NCBI RefSeq assembly: GCF_000757485.1
Contig: NZ_JPYO01000042.1
Coordinates: forward strand, 610,830-674,829
Reading direction: 5' to 3'
From: Achromobacter sp. RTa
GTDB lineage: Bacteria > Pseudomonadota > Gammaproteobacteria > Burkholderiales > Burkholderiaceae_B
Length of the DNA stretch: 64,000 bases
In this document: positions 33,532 through 42,751 of the stretch, in pieces
How the letters are laid out: each line of letters begins with the position of its first letter
Numbering within the stretch: position 1 is the first letter of the stretch
Made by a program: the position numbers and the translations under genes
The notes under the pieces: generated by a model
What the model was told of the DNA's origin: nothing
What the model saw: only the letters and a program-made list of their open reading frames with translations
The model's database searches: none

Positions 33532-33696
33532 ATGAAATCTGCTCTGGTACGGCTGCTTTCCGTCGCGGCTGCGGCATTGTTCCTCGCCGGCTGCGCGCCG
33601 GGCGAAGGCGGGCCTCCCCACCCCGGCGCCGCCAATCCCTATAGCAGCGGCGGCTTCAGCGACGCCGGCCCCAACTATCCCGACACGGGCCGCTGA
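33532..33696 (+). CDS. Small lipoprotein
   Basis: A 54-residue product with a basic MKSALVRLL start, a hydrophobic core and lipobox LAGC (Cys21). The mature 34 residues are Gly/Pro/Ser-rich with no domain. AGGAG lies six bases before the ATG, and the reading frame closes with TGA at 33694. It comes 102 bases after the PAAR gene on the same strand. It resembles the many tiny entericidin-like or anchor lipoproteins of proteobacteria, but I cannot assign a function. A T6SS role is possible only by proximity. Confidence 0.72.
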   Translation: MKSALVRLLSVAAAALFLAGCAPGEGGPPHPGAANPYSSGGFSDAGPNYPDTGR

Positions 33697-33716
33697 TCCG
33701 GCCCGCGCGCTCGCGG

Positions 33717-34478
33717 TCAGGCATCCGGCAGGACGCCCGGCCGGAGCAAGGGCGCCAGGATACCGGCCGTGTAGACGCGCGCCACATTCACCAGGAAATC
33801 AGTGAAATCCACCTTCGCGGCATGATCGGCGCGATCCGAGATCACCCGCAGCACCGCGAAGGGGATTCCGAACTCGTGGCAGACCTGTGCCGTCGCGCCG
33901 CCCTCCATTTCCAGGCAGAGCGCCTCCGGCAGGCGCAGGCGCAGTTTCTGCGCCTCGTCATTGTCATTGACGAAGACGTCGCCGGTCGCGATCAGCCCGC
34001 AATGCACCCTCGGCCGAGGCCGCAAGGCCGCTCGCCCGCCCAGCGCCGGCGCATGGCTTTCCAGGAACTCCTCGGCGCTCTCCCGCAGGCGCGCGCTCAA
34101 GGCAGCATCAGTGTCGAACTGCGCGCGGGCCAGCAAGGGAATTTCGTACTGGCCGAACAAGGGCCGCGCATCCATGTCGTGCTGCATCAACGCGCTGGCC
34201 ACGACCACATCGCCCACCGCCACATCCGCGTGCAAGCCTCCGGCCAGGCCGGTGAAGATCACGCGCGACACCTTGAACTGCTGGATGACGATGGACGCGG
34301 TTGCCGCCGCGGCCACCTTGCCGATGCGGCTCAGCGCGATCACGCAAGGCGTGCCCCATAAGGTGCCGACGTGGAAATCGCGCATGGCGATGCGGTGTAC
34401 GACTGCGCCTGGGTCCATCGCGGCGAGCAGGTCGGCGATTTCTTCGTGCAAGGCGCCCAGTATGGCTAAACGTCCCAT
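33717..34478 (-). CDS. mtnN: 5'-methylthioadenosine/S-adenosylhomocysteine nucleosidase
   Basis: This enzyme cleaves the glycosidic bond of methylthioadenosine and S-adenosylhomocysteine, recycling SAM by-products and feeding the AI-2/homocysteine branch. The 253-residue product has the family signatures: ILGALHEEIADLL with the catalytic glutamate near residue 12, a TGLAGGL phosphorylase-type loop, GDVVVASAL, LEMEGGATAQVC for ribose contact, and RVISDRAD with the catalytic aspartate. It is somewhat longer than the E. coli enzyme (about 230). It stands alone, divergent from the diguanylate cyclase gene and converging with the small lipoprotein gene. Confidence 0.9.
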   Translation of the reverse strand: MGRLAILGALHEEIADLLAAMDPGAVVHRIAMRDFHVGTLWGTPCVIALSRIGKVAAAATASIVIQQFKVSRVIFTGLAGGLHADVAVGDVVVASALMQHDMDARPLFGQYEIPLLARAQFDTDAALSARLRESAEEFLESHAPALGGRAALRPRPRVHCGLIATGDVFVNDNDEAQKLRLRLPEALCLEMEGGATAQVCHEFGIPFAVLRVISDRADHAAKVDFTDFLVNVARVYTAGILAPLLRPGVLPDA

Positions 34479-34726
34479 GAACTTCTTCTCTGTCGGTCAT
34501 GCGCGGCCGGAGCCGCTCAGCCCGCAACATACCCCATGCGCGGCACGGGCGCCAACGGGCCTCCGATACGCGTCCGCGGCCGGCTTCCGACGCGCGCTCC
34601 CATGAGATATTCCGACTTAATGCGATACAAAAGCTGAACCGCCGAAATGATGCGGGAAAACGATGCTGCCGGTGATCCATTTCAAGTAATCTGCCGCCAG
34701 TCATTGTTCCGAGCCAGTGTTTTCGC

Positions 34727-36490
34727 ATGTTCCGCAATGTCTTCGCTCTTAAATCCCTGGAAAGGTATTTCCTGACACTGGCCGCCGGCGTGGCCCTGCC
34801 GGTTTCCATGCTGACCGCCATCGTGGTGCAGCAGAACTGGCGTTCCCTTACCGCAACCGACGACGCCATGAGAGGCTTCGTCATCGTGCGCGCGACGCTG
34901 CAGACCATGGAGGCGGTGTCGGCCGAGCGCGGCCCCATGAACTCGGCCATGGGCGCCGACCAGCCGGTGCCGGACGCGATCACCCATGCGTTGGACGAAG
35001 CGCGCCAGCGCACGAATGCGCGGATCGCCGATCTCCTCTCCCTCTATCGCGCGCCCTACAATCCAAACGGCGCGCGGGAATTCACTCATCTCCAGCGCGT
35101 CCGGCAGGCCCTGCTCGACGCCCGCGACGGCGCCGACCGGGCGATCGCCGCGCCCCGGGCGAGCATCTCGGGCTTCACTCTGTGGACGGTGGTCGGCGAC
35201 ATGGTCGCGCTGGTCCCCGAACTGCGCGCGACGATGTCCGACGGCATCGGCCTGGTCGCTCGGAACCAGGGCGAGGACTTCGACCTGCTGACCCTGGCCC
35301 TGCTGGCCGGGGATTTGCGCGAACAGGCGGGGCTGCTGGGCTCCACGTTCGCGCCCGCGCTGACCAAGCGCCGCACGCTTACCGCCAGCGACCAGCTCCG
35401 GATAGAGCGCGTAGTGGGCCGCATCGACAAACTGCGCGGGCTGATCGATGCCAACATCGCCAGCATGCCGCGGCACTCCGCGTCGGCGGCATACCGGGAC
35501 ATGCAGCAGCAGTACTTCGGCGAGGGAATGAATTACATCGAAAGCGTCCGCGCCCTGGCGGAAGGCGCCGACGAAGGGCCTTCCGTATCCATGTACGAAC
35601 TGGCCGCGAACTACGTGCCTCGGATGCAATCGATCGTGCGGTTCCGCGACCTCATGCTCGACCGCGTGGAGCGGCGCATCCAGGAAAGCCGGGAGGCCGC
35701 GATCCGGGTATTGCTGACCACCCTCGCAGCCGCCGCGATGCTCACCTCCGCCCTCATCATCGGGCTGGCGCTGTTCCGCAAGCGCGTCATCCGGCCCTTC
35801 GTCAAGGCCACCGACATCATCGGCAAGATTGCAAAGGGCGGCGCGGTGCCCGAAATCCCCGCGGATGAATACCGCGGGGAGGTCAATCACATGTTCAAGG
35901 CCCTGAATGTGCTCAACGACAACGCCGCCGCCGTGCGCAAGCTGGAACTGGAACGCGACCGCCTGATACGAGACCTGGCGATCATGGCCGAAACGGATTT
36001 CCTGACCGGCCTGCTGAACCGGCGCGCCTTCGAGAAGCGGCTCGAAGCCGAATTGCGGGACCTGCGCGGCGATGACGAAGGCCTGGCCTTCATCCTGTTC
36101 GACATAGACCACTTCAAGGCCATCAACGACACGCACGGCCATCCCACGGGCGACGAAGCGCTCAAGACCGTTGCCGATCTCTGCCGCAAGACCTTCCGCC
36201 AATCGGACGTCGTCGCCCGCGTGGGAGGCGAAGAATTCGCGGTGCTCTGCCGCAGCCACAGCGTCGATGCGGCCCACGACATTGCCGAGCGCATGCGCTT
36301 GAGCATCTCGGACGCCCGGATCGCCGCCGCCGACGGAAGGCGCTTCGGCATGACCGCAAGCTTTGGCGTCGCCTACGCTCGTGGCGGCGACGCCAGAGCC
36401 CTGGCGCGCCTGTCCCGTCGGGCCGACGAGCTGCTGTACAAGGCGAAGCTGAACGGCCGCAACTGCGTGCTGTGGGAAATGCCGGCCTGA
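34727..36490 (+). CDS. Membrane diguanylate cyclase (GGDEF)
   Basis: The product makes cyclic di-GMP from two GTP at the inner membrane. Of 587 residues, membrane segments lie at about 14-34 and 327-350 and enclose a roughly 290-residue mostly helical periplasmic sensor. A HAMP-like linker follows, then a GGDEF domain from about 420. The active-site motif is GGEEF (500-504), and an intact RxxD inhibitory site (RQSD, 491-494) lies five residues before it, so product feedback is expected. FLTGLLNRRAF and DIDHFKAINDTHGHPTGDEAL are standard. It has no EAL partner here. It is monocistronic. Confidence 0.93.
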   Translation: MFRNVFALKSLERYFLTLAAGVALPVSMLTAIVVQQNWRSLTATDDAMRGFVIVRATLQTMEAVSAERGPMNSAMGADQPVPDAITHALDEARQRTNARIADLLSLYRAPYNPNGAREFTHLQRVRQALLDARDGADRAIAAPRASISGFTLWTVVGDMVALVPELRATMSDGIGLVARNQGEDFDLLTLALLAGDLREQAGLLGSTFAPALTKRRTLTASDQLRIERVVGRIDKLRGLIDANIASMPRHSASAAYRDMQQQYFGEGMNYIESVRALAEGADEGPSVSMYELAANYVPRMQSIVRFRDLMLDRVERRIQESREAAIRVLLTTLAAAAMLTSALIIGLALFRKRVIRPFVKATDIIGKIAKGGAVPEIPADEYRGEVNHMFKALNVLNDNAAAVRKLELERDRLIRDLAIMAETDFLTGLLNRRAFEKRLEAELRDLRGDDEGLAFILFDIDHFKAINDTHGHPTGDEALKTVADLCRKTFRQSDVVARVGGEEFAVLCRSHSVDAAHDIAERMRLSISDARIAAADGRRFGMTASFGVAYARGGDARALARLSRRADELLYKAKLNGRNCVLWEMPA

Positions 36491-36503
36491 AGCGGATCCG
36501 GCC

Positions 36504-36532
36504 AAAAAAACCCCGGCAGTTTCCCGCCGGGG
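36504..36532 (-). terminator. Intrinsic terminator of the liv/dehydrogenase operon
   Basis: Read leftward, a 7-bp GC stem (GCCCCGGC core; arms 36526-36532 and 36511-36517) with an 8-base loop is followed by seven T. It lies 26 bases after the substrate-binding protein stop. Read rightward there is no T-run, so it serves the leftward operon. Confidence 0.88.
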
Positions 36533-36558
36533 CTAGTCCCGCGCACTGCACCGATTGC

Positions 36559-37863
36559 TCAGTTCGAATACACCTTGATCTGGTCGCTCTTCAGCGCTTC
36601 TGGCGTCAGGTTCTTTTCGATCCATTCCATCGACGTGTCCGTCACGCCCGGGGTGACCAGTTCAGCCGGCACGATCGTGATGTCGGCCAGCACCTTGAAC
36701 GGGTACTTGTCGCTCTTTTTCGTCACGCCGAACAGCTGCGCCTCGAGGCCCTGGCCGTCGGCCCGGTGCATCTTCACCTCGCGGCCGAAGCCCTTGAAGG
36801 ACACGTCGTGCATGGCGGCCGCCACTTGCTCGGGAGTGGGCCATGCGCCATTGTTGGCCTTGATGGCCTGCTCATAGCCCGCCTTCAGGCCCTGGATCGC
36901 CTGCACCATGTGGTAGACGGAGTAAATGGGATAGGCGCCGGTCTTGTCGTGGAATTTCTTCACGAAGGCCTGATGCTGCGGATCGTCCTTGGTCTCGGGA
37001 TGCAGGAAGTAATGGTCGCCCCGCGCGCCTACGTAGACGCCTTCAGGCAGCGCGTTGCCCAGGCGCTCCAGCGAGCTCTCGGCCAGCGACAGGACGAAGG
37101 TCGAGTTCTTGAACAGGTTGCGCTGCGAGGCCTGGCGCACGAAGTTGTCCAGGTCGCCGCCCCACGACGTGGAAACGATGACGTCCGGGCGCAAGGCCTG
37201 CAGGCGGCTGATCTCTGTGGAGAAGTCGGCGGCGCCGAACTTGGGGAACATCTCGGCCACGACCTTGACGTCCGGCTTGAACTTCTTCAGCGCGGCCAGG
37301 AAGATGTCGCGCGAGTCGCGGCCCCAGGCGTAGTCCTGGTTGACGATGGCGATGGTCTTGAAATCGGGCTTCACCTTCATCAGGTACAGCACCTGCGCGA
37401 CCATTTCCGTGGTGGCGTTGGCCTGCGTGCGCACCACGTACTTGTACTTCTTGCCTTCCAGCGCCTTCTCCGTGCCGCAGTCCCACAGCACGTTCAGCAC
37501 CTTCAGGTCCTCGGCCACGGGCGCGACGATGTTGCAGTGGCCGCTGGAAATGGCCGACAGCATGACGCGCGTGCCGCCTTCGGCCAGGCGGCGGTATTCG
37601 GAGAGCAGCTTCTCGCCGCCGCCGCCTTCGTCGATGTAGCTGGGCACCAGCTTCACGCCGTCGATGCCGCCGTTGGCGTTGATGTCCTGGATCAGGATCT
37701 CGGCGGCATCGCGCGCCGGAACCCCGAATACGGAGGCGGACCCCGACAGGTAGGTCGAAATGCCGATGTTCAGTTCCTTGGGCTTGTCCGCCGCGTTCGC
37801 CAGCGCCGCGGCGCCGGACAGCAGGGAGGCGCCCACAAGCGCCGCCAGTCGAGAGAGTTTCAT
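36559..37863 (-). CDS. Branched-chain-type ABC transporter substrate-binding protein
   Basis: The 434-residue product is a type I periplasmic binding protein (Peripla_BP_6/LivJ-like) with a Sec signal peptide ending ANA|ADK near residue 24. NIGISTYLSGSASVFGVPARDAAEILIQDINANGGIDG is the usual first lobe, followed by MLSAISSGH and AIVNQDYAWGRD. It is longer than LivJ, as is common for betaproteobacterial versions that bind aromatic or other non-amino-acid solutes. GGAG lies eight bases before the ATG. It is the last gene of the operon that encodes the permeases, ATPases and three oxidoreductases. The ligand is unknown. Confidence 0.92.
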   Translation of the reverse strand: MKLSRLAALVGASLLSGAAALANAADKPKELNIGISTYLSGSASVFGVPARDAAEILIQDINANGGIDGVKLVPSYIDEGGGGEKLLSEYRRLAEGGTRVMLSAISSGHCNIVAPVAEDLKVLNVLWDCGTEKALEGKKYKYVVRTQANATTEMVAQVLYLMKVKPDFKTIAIVNQDYAWGRDSRDIFLAALKKFKPDVKVVAEMFPKFGAADFSTEISRLQALRPDVIVSTSWGGDLDNFVRQASQRNLFKNSTFVLSLAESSLERLGNALPEGVYVGARGDHYFLHPETKDDPQHQAFVKKFHDKTGAYPIYSVYHMVQAIQGLKAGYEQAIKANNGAWPTPEQVAAAMHDVSFKGFGREVKMHRADGQGLEAQLFGVTKKSDKYPFKVLADITIVPAELVTPGVTDTSMEWIEKNLTPEALKSDQIKVYSN

Positions 37864-37899
37864 GGTCTAGTCTCCAGTGTTGTTATCGGGTCTGCGCCC

Positions 37900-39024
37900 T
37901 TAGAAAACGATGGCGTCGCGCAGGCTGCCGCCGGTGGCGAGGTGGTCGAACCCCTCGTTGATCTGGTCCAGCGAAAACGATTTGCCCATCATGCGGTCGA
38001 CGGGCAGCCTGCCCTCCTTGTAGAGGTCGATGTAGCGGCTGATGTCGATGGCCGGGACGCCCGAGCCGAGGTAGCTGCCCCGGATCTCGCGCTCTTCGCC
38101 CACCATCTGCGACAGCGACAGCGGAAAGCTGAACTTGGGATTAGGCAGGCCTGACGTCACCGTCGCCCCGCCGCGGCGGGTCAGCTTGTAGGCGGTTTCG
38201 AAGGCGGGCACCGCGCCAGCCATGTCGAAGCCGTAGTCGACGCGGCCGCCGGCGAGGTCGAACAGATCGTCGTCCGACTTGACCTGCTTGGGGTTGACCA
38301 CGTGCGTGGCGCCCAGCTCCTTCGCCAGGGCGAGCTTCTCGTCGCTGAGGTCCACCGCGACCACGCGGCGCGCGCCGGCGGCCACCGCGGCCAGCAAGGC
38401 GCTCAGCCCTACCCCGCCCAGACCGACGATGGCGGCCGTGTCGCCCATTTTGATGCGCGCGCGATTGATGACCGCGCCGGCGCCGGTCAGCACGGCGCAG
38501 CCGAACAGCGCGGCCTCGCGGTGGCTTAGCTCCACGTTCACCTTGACGCAGGAGCGGCGGGACACCACGGCGTACTCCGCGAAGCAGGACACGCCCGTAT
38601 GGTGGTTGATGTATTCGTCGCCGATGTGCAGGCGGCGTTCGCCGCCCAGCAACGTGCCCTTGGTGTTGGCCGCGGCGCCCGGTTCGCACAGCGCGGGCCG
38701 GCCTTCCATGCAGGGATTGCAGCAGCCGCAGCTGGGCACGAACACCATGGCGACGTGGTCGCCCGGCTTCAGGTCGGTCACGCCGGGGCCGGTCTCCACG
38801 ACCTCGCCGGACGATTCGTGCCCCAGCACGATAGGCACGCCGCGGGGCCGGTCGCCATTGATGACCGACAAGTCGGAATGGCACAACCCCGCCGCCTTGA
38901 TCCTGACCAGCACCTCGCCGAATCCCGGAGGGTCCAGTTCGATCTCGGCAATGCTCAATGGCCGGGTCTGGGCATAGGGGCCTTCGACCCCGACTTCCCG
39001 CAACAGCGCCGCTCTGATTTTCAT
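37900..39024 (-). CDS. Zinc-dependent alcohol dehydrogenase
   Basis: A medium-chain NAD(P)-dependent alcohol dehydrogenase of 374 residues. Catalytic zinc ligands appear as GLCHSD (Cys48) and GHESSG (His69). All four structural-zinc cysteines are present (99, 102, 105, 113 in the CGCCNPC region). The Rossmann motif is GLGGVGLSALLAA. An in-frame ATG at 39039 would add five residues; neither start has a strong ribosome-binding site, and I chose the one beginning with the family-like MKIRAALL. With the aldehyde dehydrogenase and SDR of the same operon it suggests stepwise oxidation of an imported alcohol. Confidence 0.9.
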   Translation of the reverse strand: MKIRAALLREVGVEGPYAQTRPLSIAEIELDPPGFGEVLVRIKAAGLCHSDLSVINGDRPRGVPIVLGHESSGEVVETGPGVTDLKPGDHVAMVFVPSCGCCNPCMEGRPALCEPGAAANTKGTLLGGERRLHIGDEYINHHTGVSCFAEYAVVSRRSCVKVNVELSHREAALFGCAVLTGAGAVINRARIKMGDTAAIVGLGGVGLSALLAAVAAGARRVVAVDLSDEKLALAKELGATHVVNPKQVKSDDDLFDLAGGRVDYGFDMAGAVPAFETAYKLTRRGGATVTSGLPNPKFSFPLSLSQMVGEEREIRGSYLGSGVPAIDISRYIDLYKEGRLPVDRMMGKSFSLDQINEGFDHLATGGSLRDAIVF

Positions 39025-39084
39025 TTTTCTATCATCCACGGAGAAAGGGAAACGCCCGGGGAAGACCCGGGCGCGCGGCCTGCG

Positions 39085-39837
39085 CTACACGGTGCGGCCG
39101 CCGTCCACCGGGAACTCGACCCCGGTGATGAACTCGGCCGCATCGCTGGCCAGGAACAGCGCGGCGGCGGCCACGTCGGACGGCTGGCAGAAGCGGCCCA
39201 GCGGAATGGTCGACACGAACTTGGCCCGGTTCTCCGGCGTGTCCGGCAGGCCCATAAAGAGCTCGAACATGCCCGTGATGCCCATGACCGGGCAGATGGC
39301 GTTGACGCGGATGCCGTCGGGGCCCAGTTCCACCGCCATGGACTTGGACAGCACGTTGACGGCGCCCTTGGACGCGTTGTACCAGCTGAGTCCGGGACGC
39401 GGACGGATGCCCGCGGTGGAGCCCACGTTCAGGATCACGCCGCGCTTTTGCTCGCGCATCACGGGCACCACGGCCTGCGCCATGTGGTAGATCGACTTCA
39501 CGTTGATGTCGAACATGCGGTCGAACATCGCCTCGTCCACGTCCAGCATGGGCTGGTTCTTGTGGGTGATGGCGGCATTGTTGACCACGATGTCCACGGA
39601 ACCGAAGGCCTCGCGGCAGGCGCGCACGACATTGTCGATGTCGGCGCGGCTGGACACGTCGGCCTTGACCGCCAGGGCGGCGGGCCCCACTTCGCGCGCC
39701 ACGCGGTCCGCGGCTTCCTTGTTGATGTCGGCGATGACGACCTTGGCGCCTTCCTTGGCATACAGCTTGACGATGCCTTCGCCGAAGCCGCTGCCCCCGC
39801 CCGTGACGATGGCGACCTTGCCTTGCAACTGACTCAT
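39085..39837 (-). CDS. Short-chain dehydrogenase/reductase
   Basis: A classical SDR of 250 residues from ATG 39837, with GGAG seven bases upstream. The cofactor motif is TGGGSGFGEG (12-21), with Asp at the end of the second strand (IADIN) pointing to NAD(H) preference. NNAAI follows, and the catalytic set is Ser140, Tyr153 and Lys157 (YNASK). The C-terminal GGVEFPVDGG-like segment closes the fold. The open frame continues upstream past the ATG but covers the aldehyde dehydrogenase end. The substrate is unknown; a 3-oxoacyl or secondary alcohol is plausible. Confidence 0.92.
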   Translation of the reverse strand: MSQLQGKVAIVTGGGSGFGEGIVKLYAKEGAKVVIADINKEAADRVAREVGPAALAVKADVSSRADIDNVVRACREAFGSVDIVVNNAAITHKNQPMLDVDEAMFDRMFDINVKSIYHMAQAVVPVMREQKRGVILNVGSTAGIRPRPGLSWYNASKGAVNVLSKSMAVELGPDGIRVNAICPVMGITGMFELFMGLPDTPENRAKFVSTIPLGRFCQPSDVAAAALFLASDAAEFITGVEFPVDGGRTV

Positions 39838-39866
39838 TTCCTGTCTCCGTTTTTTTTTTCCGGCGA

Positions 39867-41303
39867 TCACTCGCCATAGAATTGGATGATCGTCTTGGTC
39901 GTGCTCATTTCTTCCAGCGCGATGAAGCCCTTCTCGCGTCCATGGCCGCTCTTCTTCACGCCGCCGAACGGCAGTTCGACGCCGCCGCCCGCGCCGAAGC
40001 CGTTGATGTAGACCTGGCCGCACTTGATGCCGCGCGCCACGCGCTGCTGGCGCCCGCCGTTCTCGGTCCAGACCGCGCCCAGCAGGCCGTAGTCCGTGGC
40101 GTTGGCCAGGCGGATCGCCTCGGCTTCGTCGGCAAAGGGCAATGCCACCAGCACCGGCCCGAAGATCTCCTGGGTCATCAGGTCGGAATCATGGGTGGCC
40201 GCGCTGAAGAGCGTGGGTTTGACGAAGTAGCCGCCCTCGGGCACGCCGTCGGCGATACCGCCCTCGGCCACCACCTTCAGCCCATCCGCAAGGCCCTTGG
40301 AGATATAGCGGTTGACGCGCTCGAACTGCGCCTTGTTGACGACGGGGCCGCAAGTAAGGTCCATGTCCGGCGTGCCGGCGCGCACCTTGGAGAATTCTTC
40401 CGCCAGCGCTTTCATGAAGTCCGCGTAGATGCCTTTCTGGACCAGCAGGCGGCTGCCGGCGGTGCAGGTCTGGCCGGCGTTGTGGACAATGCCCTTCACG
40501 ATGGCGGGAATGGCCAGCTTGTAGCTGGCGTCGTCGAACACAATGTGCGCCGACTTGCCGCCCAGCTCCAGCACGCACTTGACCGCGTTCAGCGCGGCGG
40601 CCTGCTGGATCAGCACGCCGACCTCGTTGGAGCCGGTAAACGTGATGAAGTTGATGCCGGGATGGCGCGACAGGCTGGCGCCCGCCTCTTCGCCCAGGCC
40701 CGTCACGATGTTCAGGGCGCCCGCGGGAAAGCCCACTTCCAGGGCCAGTTCCGCCACGCGGATGATGGACAGGCAGGCGTCTTCGGCCGGTTTGACGACG
40801 GCGGCGTTGCCCATGGCCAGCGCCGGGGCAACGCTGCGGCCGAACATCTGCGCGGGGTAGTTCCACGGGATGATGTGGGCGGTGACGCCCAGCGGCTCGC
40901 GGATCAGCTGGACGGAATAGTCCTTCTGGAAGGGAATGGTCTGGCCGTGCACCTTGTCGGCGGCGCCGCCGTAGAATTCGAAGTAACGCGCCAGCACGGT
41001 GATATCCGCGCGCGCAGTGGACATGGGCTTGCCTGTGTCGCGCGATTCCAGCTGCGCCAGTTCCTCGTGGTGGGCCAGCACGCTTTCGCCCAGGCGCAGC
41101 AGCAGACGGCCCCGATCCAACGCCGTCATGCGGCCCCATTCGCCGTCCAGCGCGCCGCGCGCGGCCTGGACCGCCGCGTCCACGTCGGCCTGCTGGCCGC
41201 GCGGGATGGTGGTGAACACCTTGCCGTCCACCGGCGAAACCACCTCGATGCTGCGGCCGTCGGCCGCGTCGACCTGGCGGCCGTTGATGATCATCTGCGT
41301 CAT
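39867..41303 (-). CDS. NAD(P)-dependent aldehyde dehydrogenase
   Basis: An aldehyde dehydrogenase superfamily protein of 478 residues oxidising an aldehyde to its acid. The start at 41303 has GGAG six bases upstream; an open frame extends to 41357 through the livF end. Signatures are IIPWNYP for the cofactor site, FTGS (222-225), the general base Glu246 in LELGGKSA and the catalytic Cys280 in GQTCTAG. It is 17 bases after the LivF-like ATPase and 29 before the SDR, so transport and oxidation genes share a transcript. The substrate cannot be read from the sequence. Confidence 0.94.
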   Translation of the reverse strand: MTQMIINGRQVDAADGRSIEVVSPVDGKVFTTIPRGQQADVDAAVQAARGALDGEWGRMTALDRGRLLLRLGESVLAHHEELAQLESRDTGKPMSTARADITVLARYFEFYGGAADKVHGQTIPFQKDYSVQLIREPLGVTAHIIPWNYPAQMFGRSVAPALAMGNAAVVKPAEDACLSIIRVAELALEVGFPAGALNIVTGLGEEAGASLSRHPGINFITFTGSNEVGVLIQQAAALNAVKCVLELGGKSAHIVFDDASYKLAIPAIVKGIVHNAGQTCTAGSRLLVQKGIYADFMKALAEEFSKVRAGTPDMDLTCGPVVNKAQFERVNRYISKGLADGLKVVAEGGIADGVPEGGYFVKPTLFSAATHDSDLMTQEIFGPVLVALPFADEAEAIRLANATDYGLLGAVWTENGGRQQRVARGIKCGQVYINGFGAGGGVELPFGGVKKSGHGREKGFIALEEMSTTKTIIQFYGE

Positions 41304-41320
41304 GAATGTCTCCGTCGAAT

Positions 41321-41977
41321 TCAATTCAAGGAAATCGAGCCGCGCTCGATCGTCCAAATCTGGTCAGGGATGTCGCCAAGCAACTTCACGTTGGACTCGG
41401 TGATCACCACGCACAGGTCGGGCTGCAGTTCCTTCAGCCGCGCCAGCGCTTCGGTGTAGTCGCGCGCCAGCTTGGGCGCGAGGCCCTGGAAAGGCTCGTC
41501 CAGCATCAGGAGGCGCGTGCCCACCATGACGGCGCGCGCCAGCGCCACCATCTTTCCCTGGCCGCCCGACAGGGCCGAGCCCGAACGCTTCAGCATCGGC
41601 TCCAGTTGCGGCACCACCTTCAGCACCGCGGCCACCCGCGCCTGGATCTCCTCCTTGGACTGGCCCTGGACTTCGCAAGGCAGATGCAGATTTTCTTCCA
41701 CCGTCATGGTGGGAAAGATCACCCGATCCTCGGGCGCATAGCCCACCTTAAGCGCCGCGCGCCGGTGGCCGGGCAGCGCCGTCAGGTCGGTGCCGTCGAA
41801 GGCGATCTTGCCGGACTTGATCCGCGTCAGGCCCATGATGGTGCGCAACAGCGTGGTCTTGCCGGCGCCATTGCGGCCGACGATGCCGATGGTCTTGGCG
41901 GGTTCGAAGGTGGCGCTGACGTCGCGCAGGATGCGGTTGCCCGCCAGGTCGACGTTGACGGCCGATAGATTCAGCAT
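41321..41977 (-). CDS. Branched-chain-type ABC transporter ATPase (LivF-like)
   Basis: One of two cytoplasmic ATPases of the importer, 218 residues. It has Walker A GRNGAGKT, signature LSGGQGKMVALARAV, Walker B LLMLDEP and the LivF-type ITESN region in place of the usual switch histidine. It is somewhat shorter than typical LivF (about 235). It is 31 bases after the LivG-like gene. The symbol is withheld because the solute may not be a branched-chain amino acid. Confidence 0.93.
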   Translation of the reverse strand: MLNLSAVNVDLAGNRILRDVSATFEPAKTIGIVGRNGAGKTTLLRTIMGLTRIKSGKIAFDGTDLTALPGHRRAALKVGYAPEDRVIFPTMTVEENLHLPCEVQGQSKEEIQARVAAVLKVVPQLEPMLKRSGSALSGGQGKMVALARAVMVGTRLLMLDEPFQGLAPKLARDYTEALARLKELQPDLCVVITESNVKLLGDIPDQIWTIERGSISLN

Positions 41978-42008
41978 GGTTAGGGGCTCCTTTCAGTATC
42001 AGCAGGCC

Positions 42009-42749
42009 CTAGGCCCCCAGCACTTCGCTTTTGATCTGCGCGTTGTTCAAGACTTCGTCGGGCGTGCCGTCTGCGGCCACCTTGCCCGCGATCCACGCCG
42101 CGACGCGGGTGGCATAGCGCGACACGATGTCCACGTCGTGCTCGACGAACCAGCTGGTCACGCGCCGTTCACCCAGTGCGCGCATGACGGTCTCCATCAG
42201 GCCGAATTTGTCTTCCGACGCGACGCCGCTGGTGGGTTCGTCCATGATCAGGAGCTTGGGCTGAAGCGCCAGCGCCATCGCCACGTCCAGCAGCTTGCGC
42301 TTGCCCTCGGGCAGGCCGATGGAAAGCTCTTCGGCATCCGGCAGCAGCCCGACCAGATCCAGCGTGGCGTCGACCTCCTTCGCGTCTATGGTGCTTTCCA
42401 GCGAGCGGAACCAGCTCAGTTCCTTGTTGCGCCGGGCGGCGGCGATCTGAACGCACTGGCGCACGGTGTGCTCGGTGAACAGCTGCGGCAGCTGGAAGGA
42501 ACGGCCCAGCCCCAGGCGCACGATCCTGCGCGGCGCCATCGCGGTCACGTCGCGTCCGTCGAAATAGACCTTGCCCTTGGATGGCGCGAGGTAGCCCGTG
42601 CAGATATTGATGAATGTGGTCTTGCCCGCCCCGTTCTGCCCGATCACCGCCAGGCGCTCGCCCTCGTGCAGCTCGAAATTGATGTTGTCGGCGGCTACCA
42701 CGCCGCCGAAGGCCAGGTACAGGTCTGTCGTCTTAATGAGGGGTTTCAT
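42009..42749 (-). CDS. Branched-chain-type ABC transporter ATPase (LivG-like)
   Basis: The second ATPase, 246 residues, from ATG 42749. Walker A is GQNGAGKT, Walker B LLIMDEPTSG, and the switch histidine is in VEHDVDIV. The ABC signature is the LivG-type LPEGKRKLLDVAMAL. The same frame stays open far upstream through the permease gene, but residue content there is plainly non-coding. GAGGAA lies close before the ATG, and the gap to the permease stop is two bases. Confidence 0.93.
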   Translation of the reverse strand: MKPLIKTTDLYLAFGGVVAADNINFELHEGERLAVIGQNGAGKTTFINICTGYLAPSKGKVYFDGRDVTAMAPRRIVRLGLGRSFQLPQLFTEHTVRQCVQIAAARRNKELSWFRSLESTIDAKEVDATLDLVGLLPDAEELSIGLPEGKRKLLDVAMALALQPKLLIMDEPTSGVASEDKFGLMETVMRALGERRVTSWFVEHDVDIVSRYATRVAAWIAGKVAADGTPDEVLNNAQIKSEVLGA

Positions 42750-42751
42750 CG

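Noticed and set aside
39846..39880. T-run beside a GGCGA/TCGCC hairpin between aldehyde dehydrogenase and SDR
   Set aside because: For the leftward transcript the run is A, not T, and it lies before the hairpin's wrong side; it cannot act as an intrinsic terminator of this operon.
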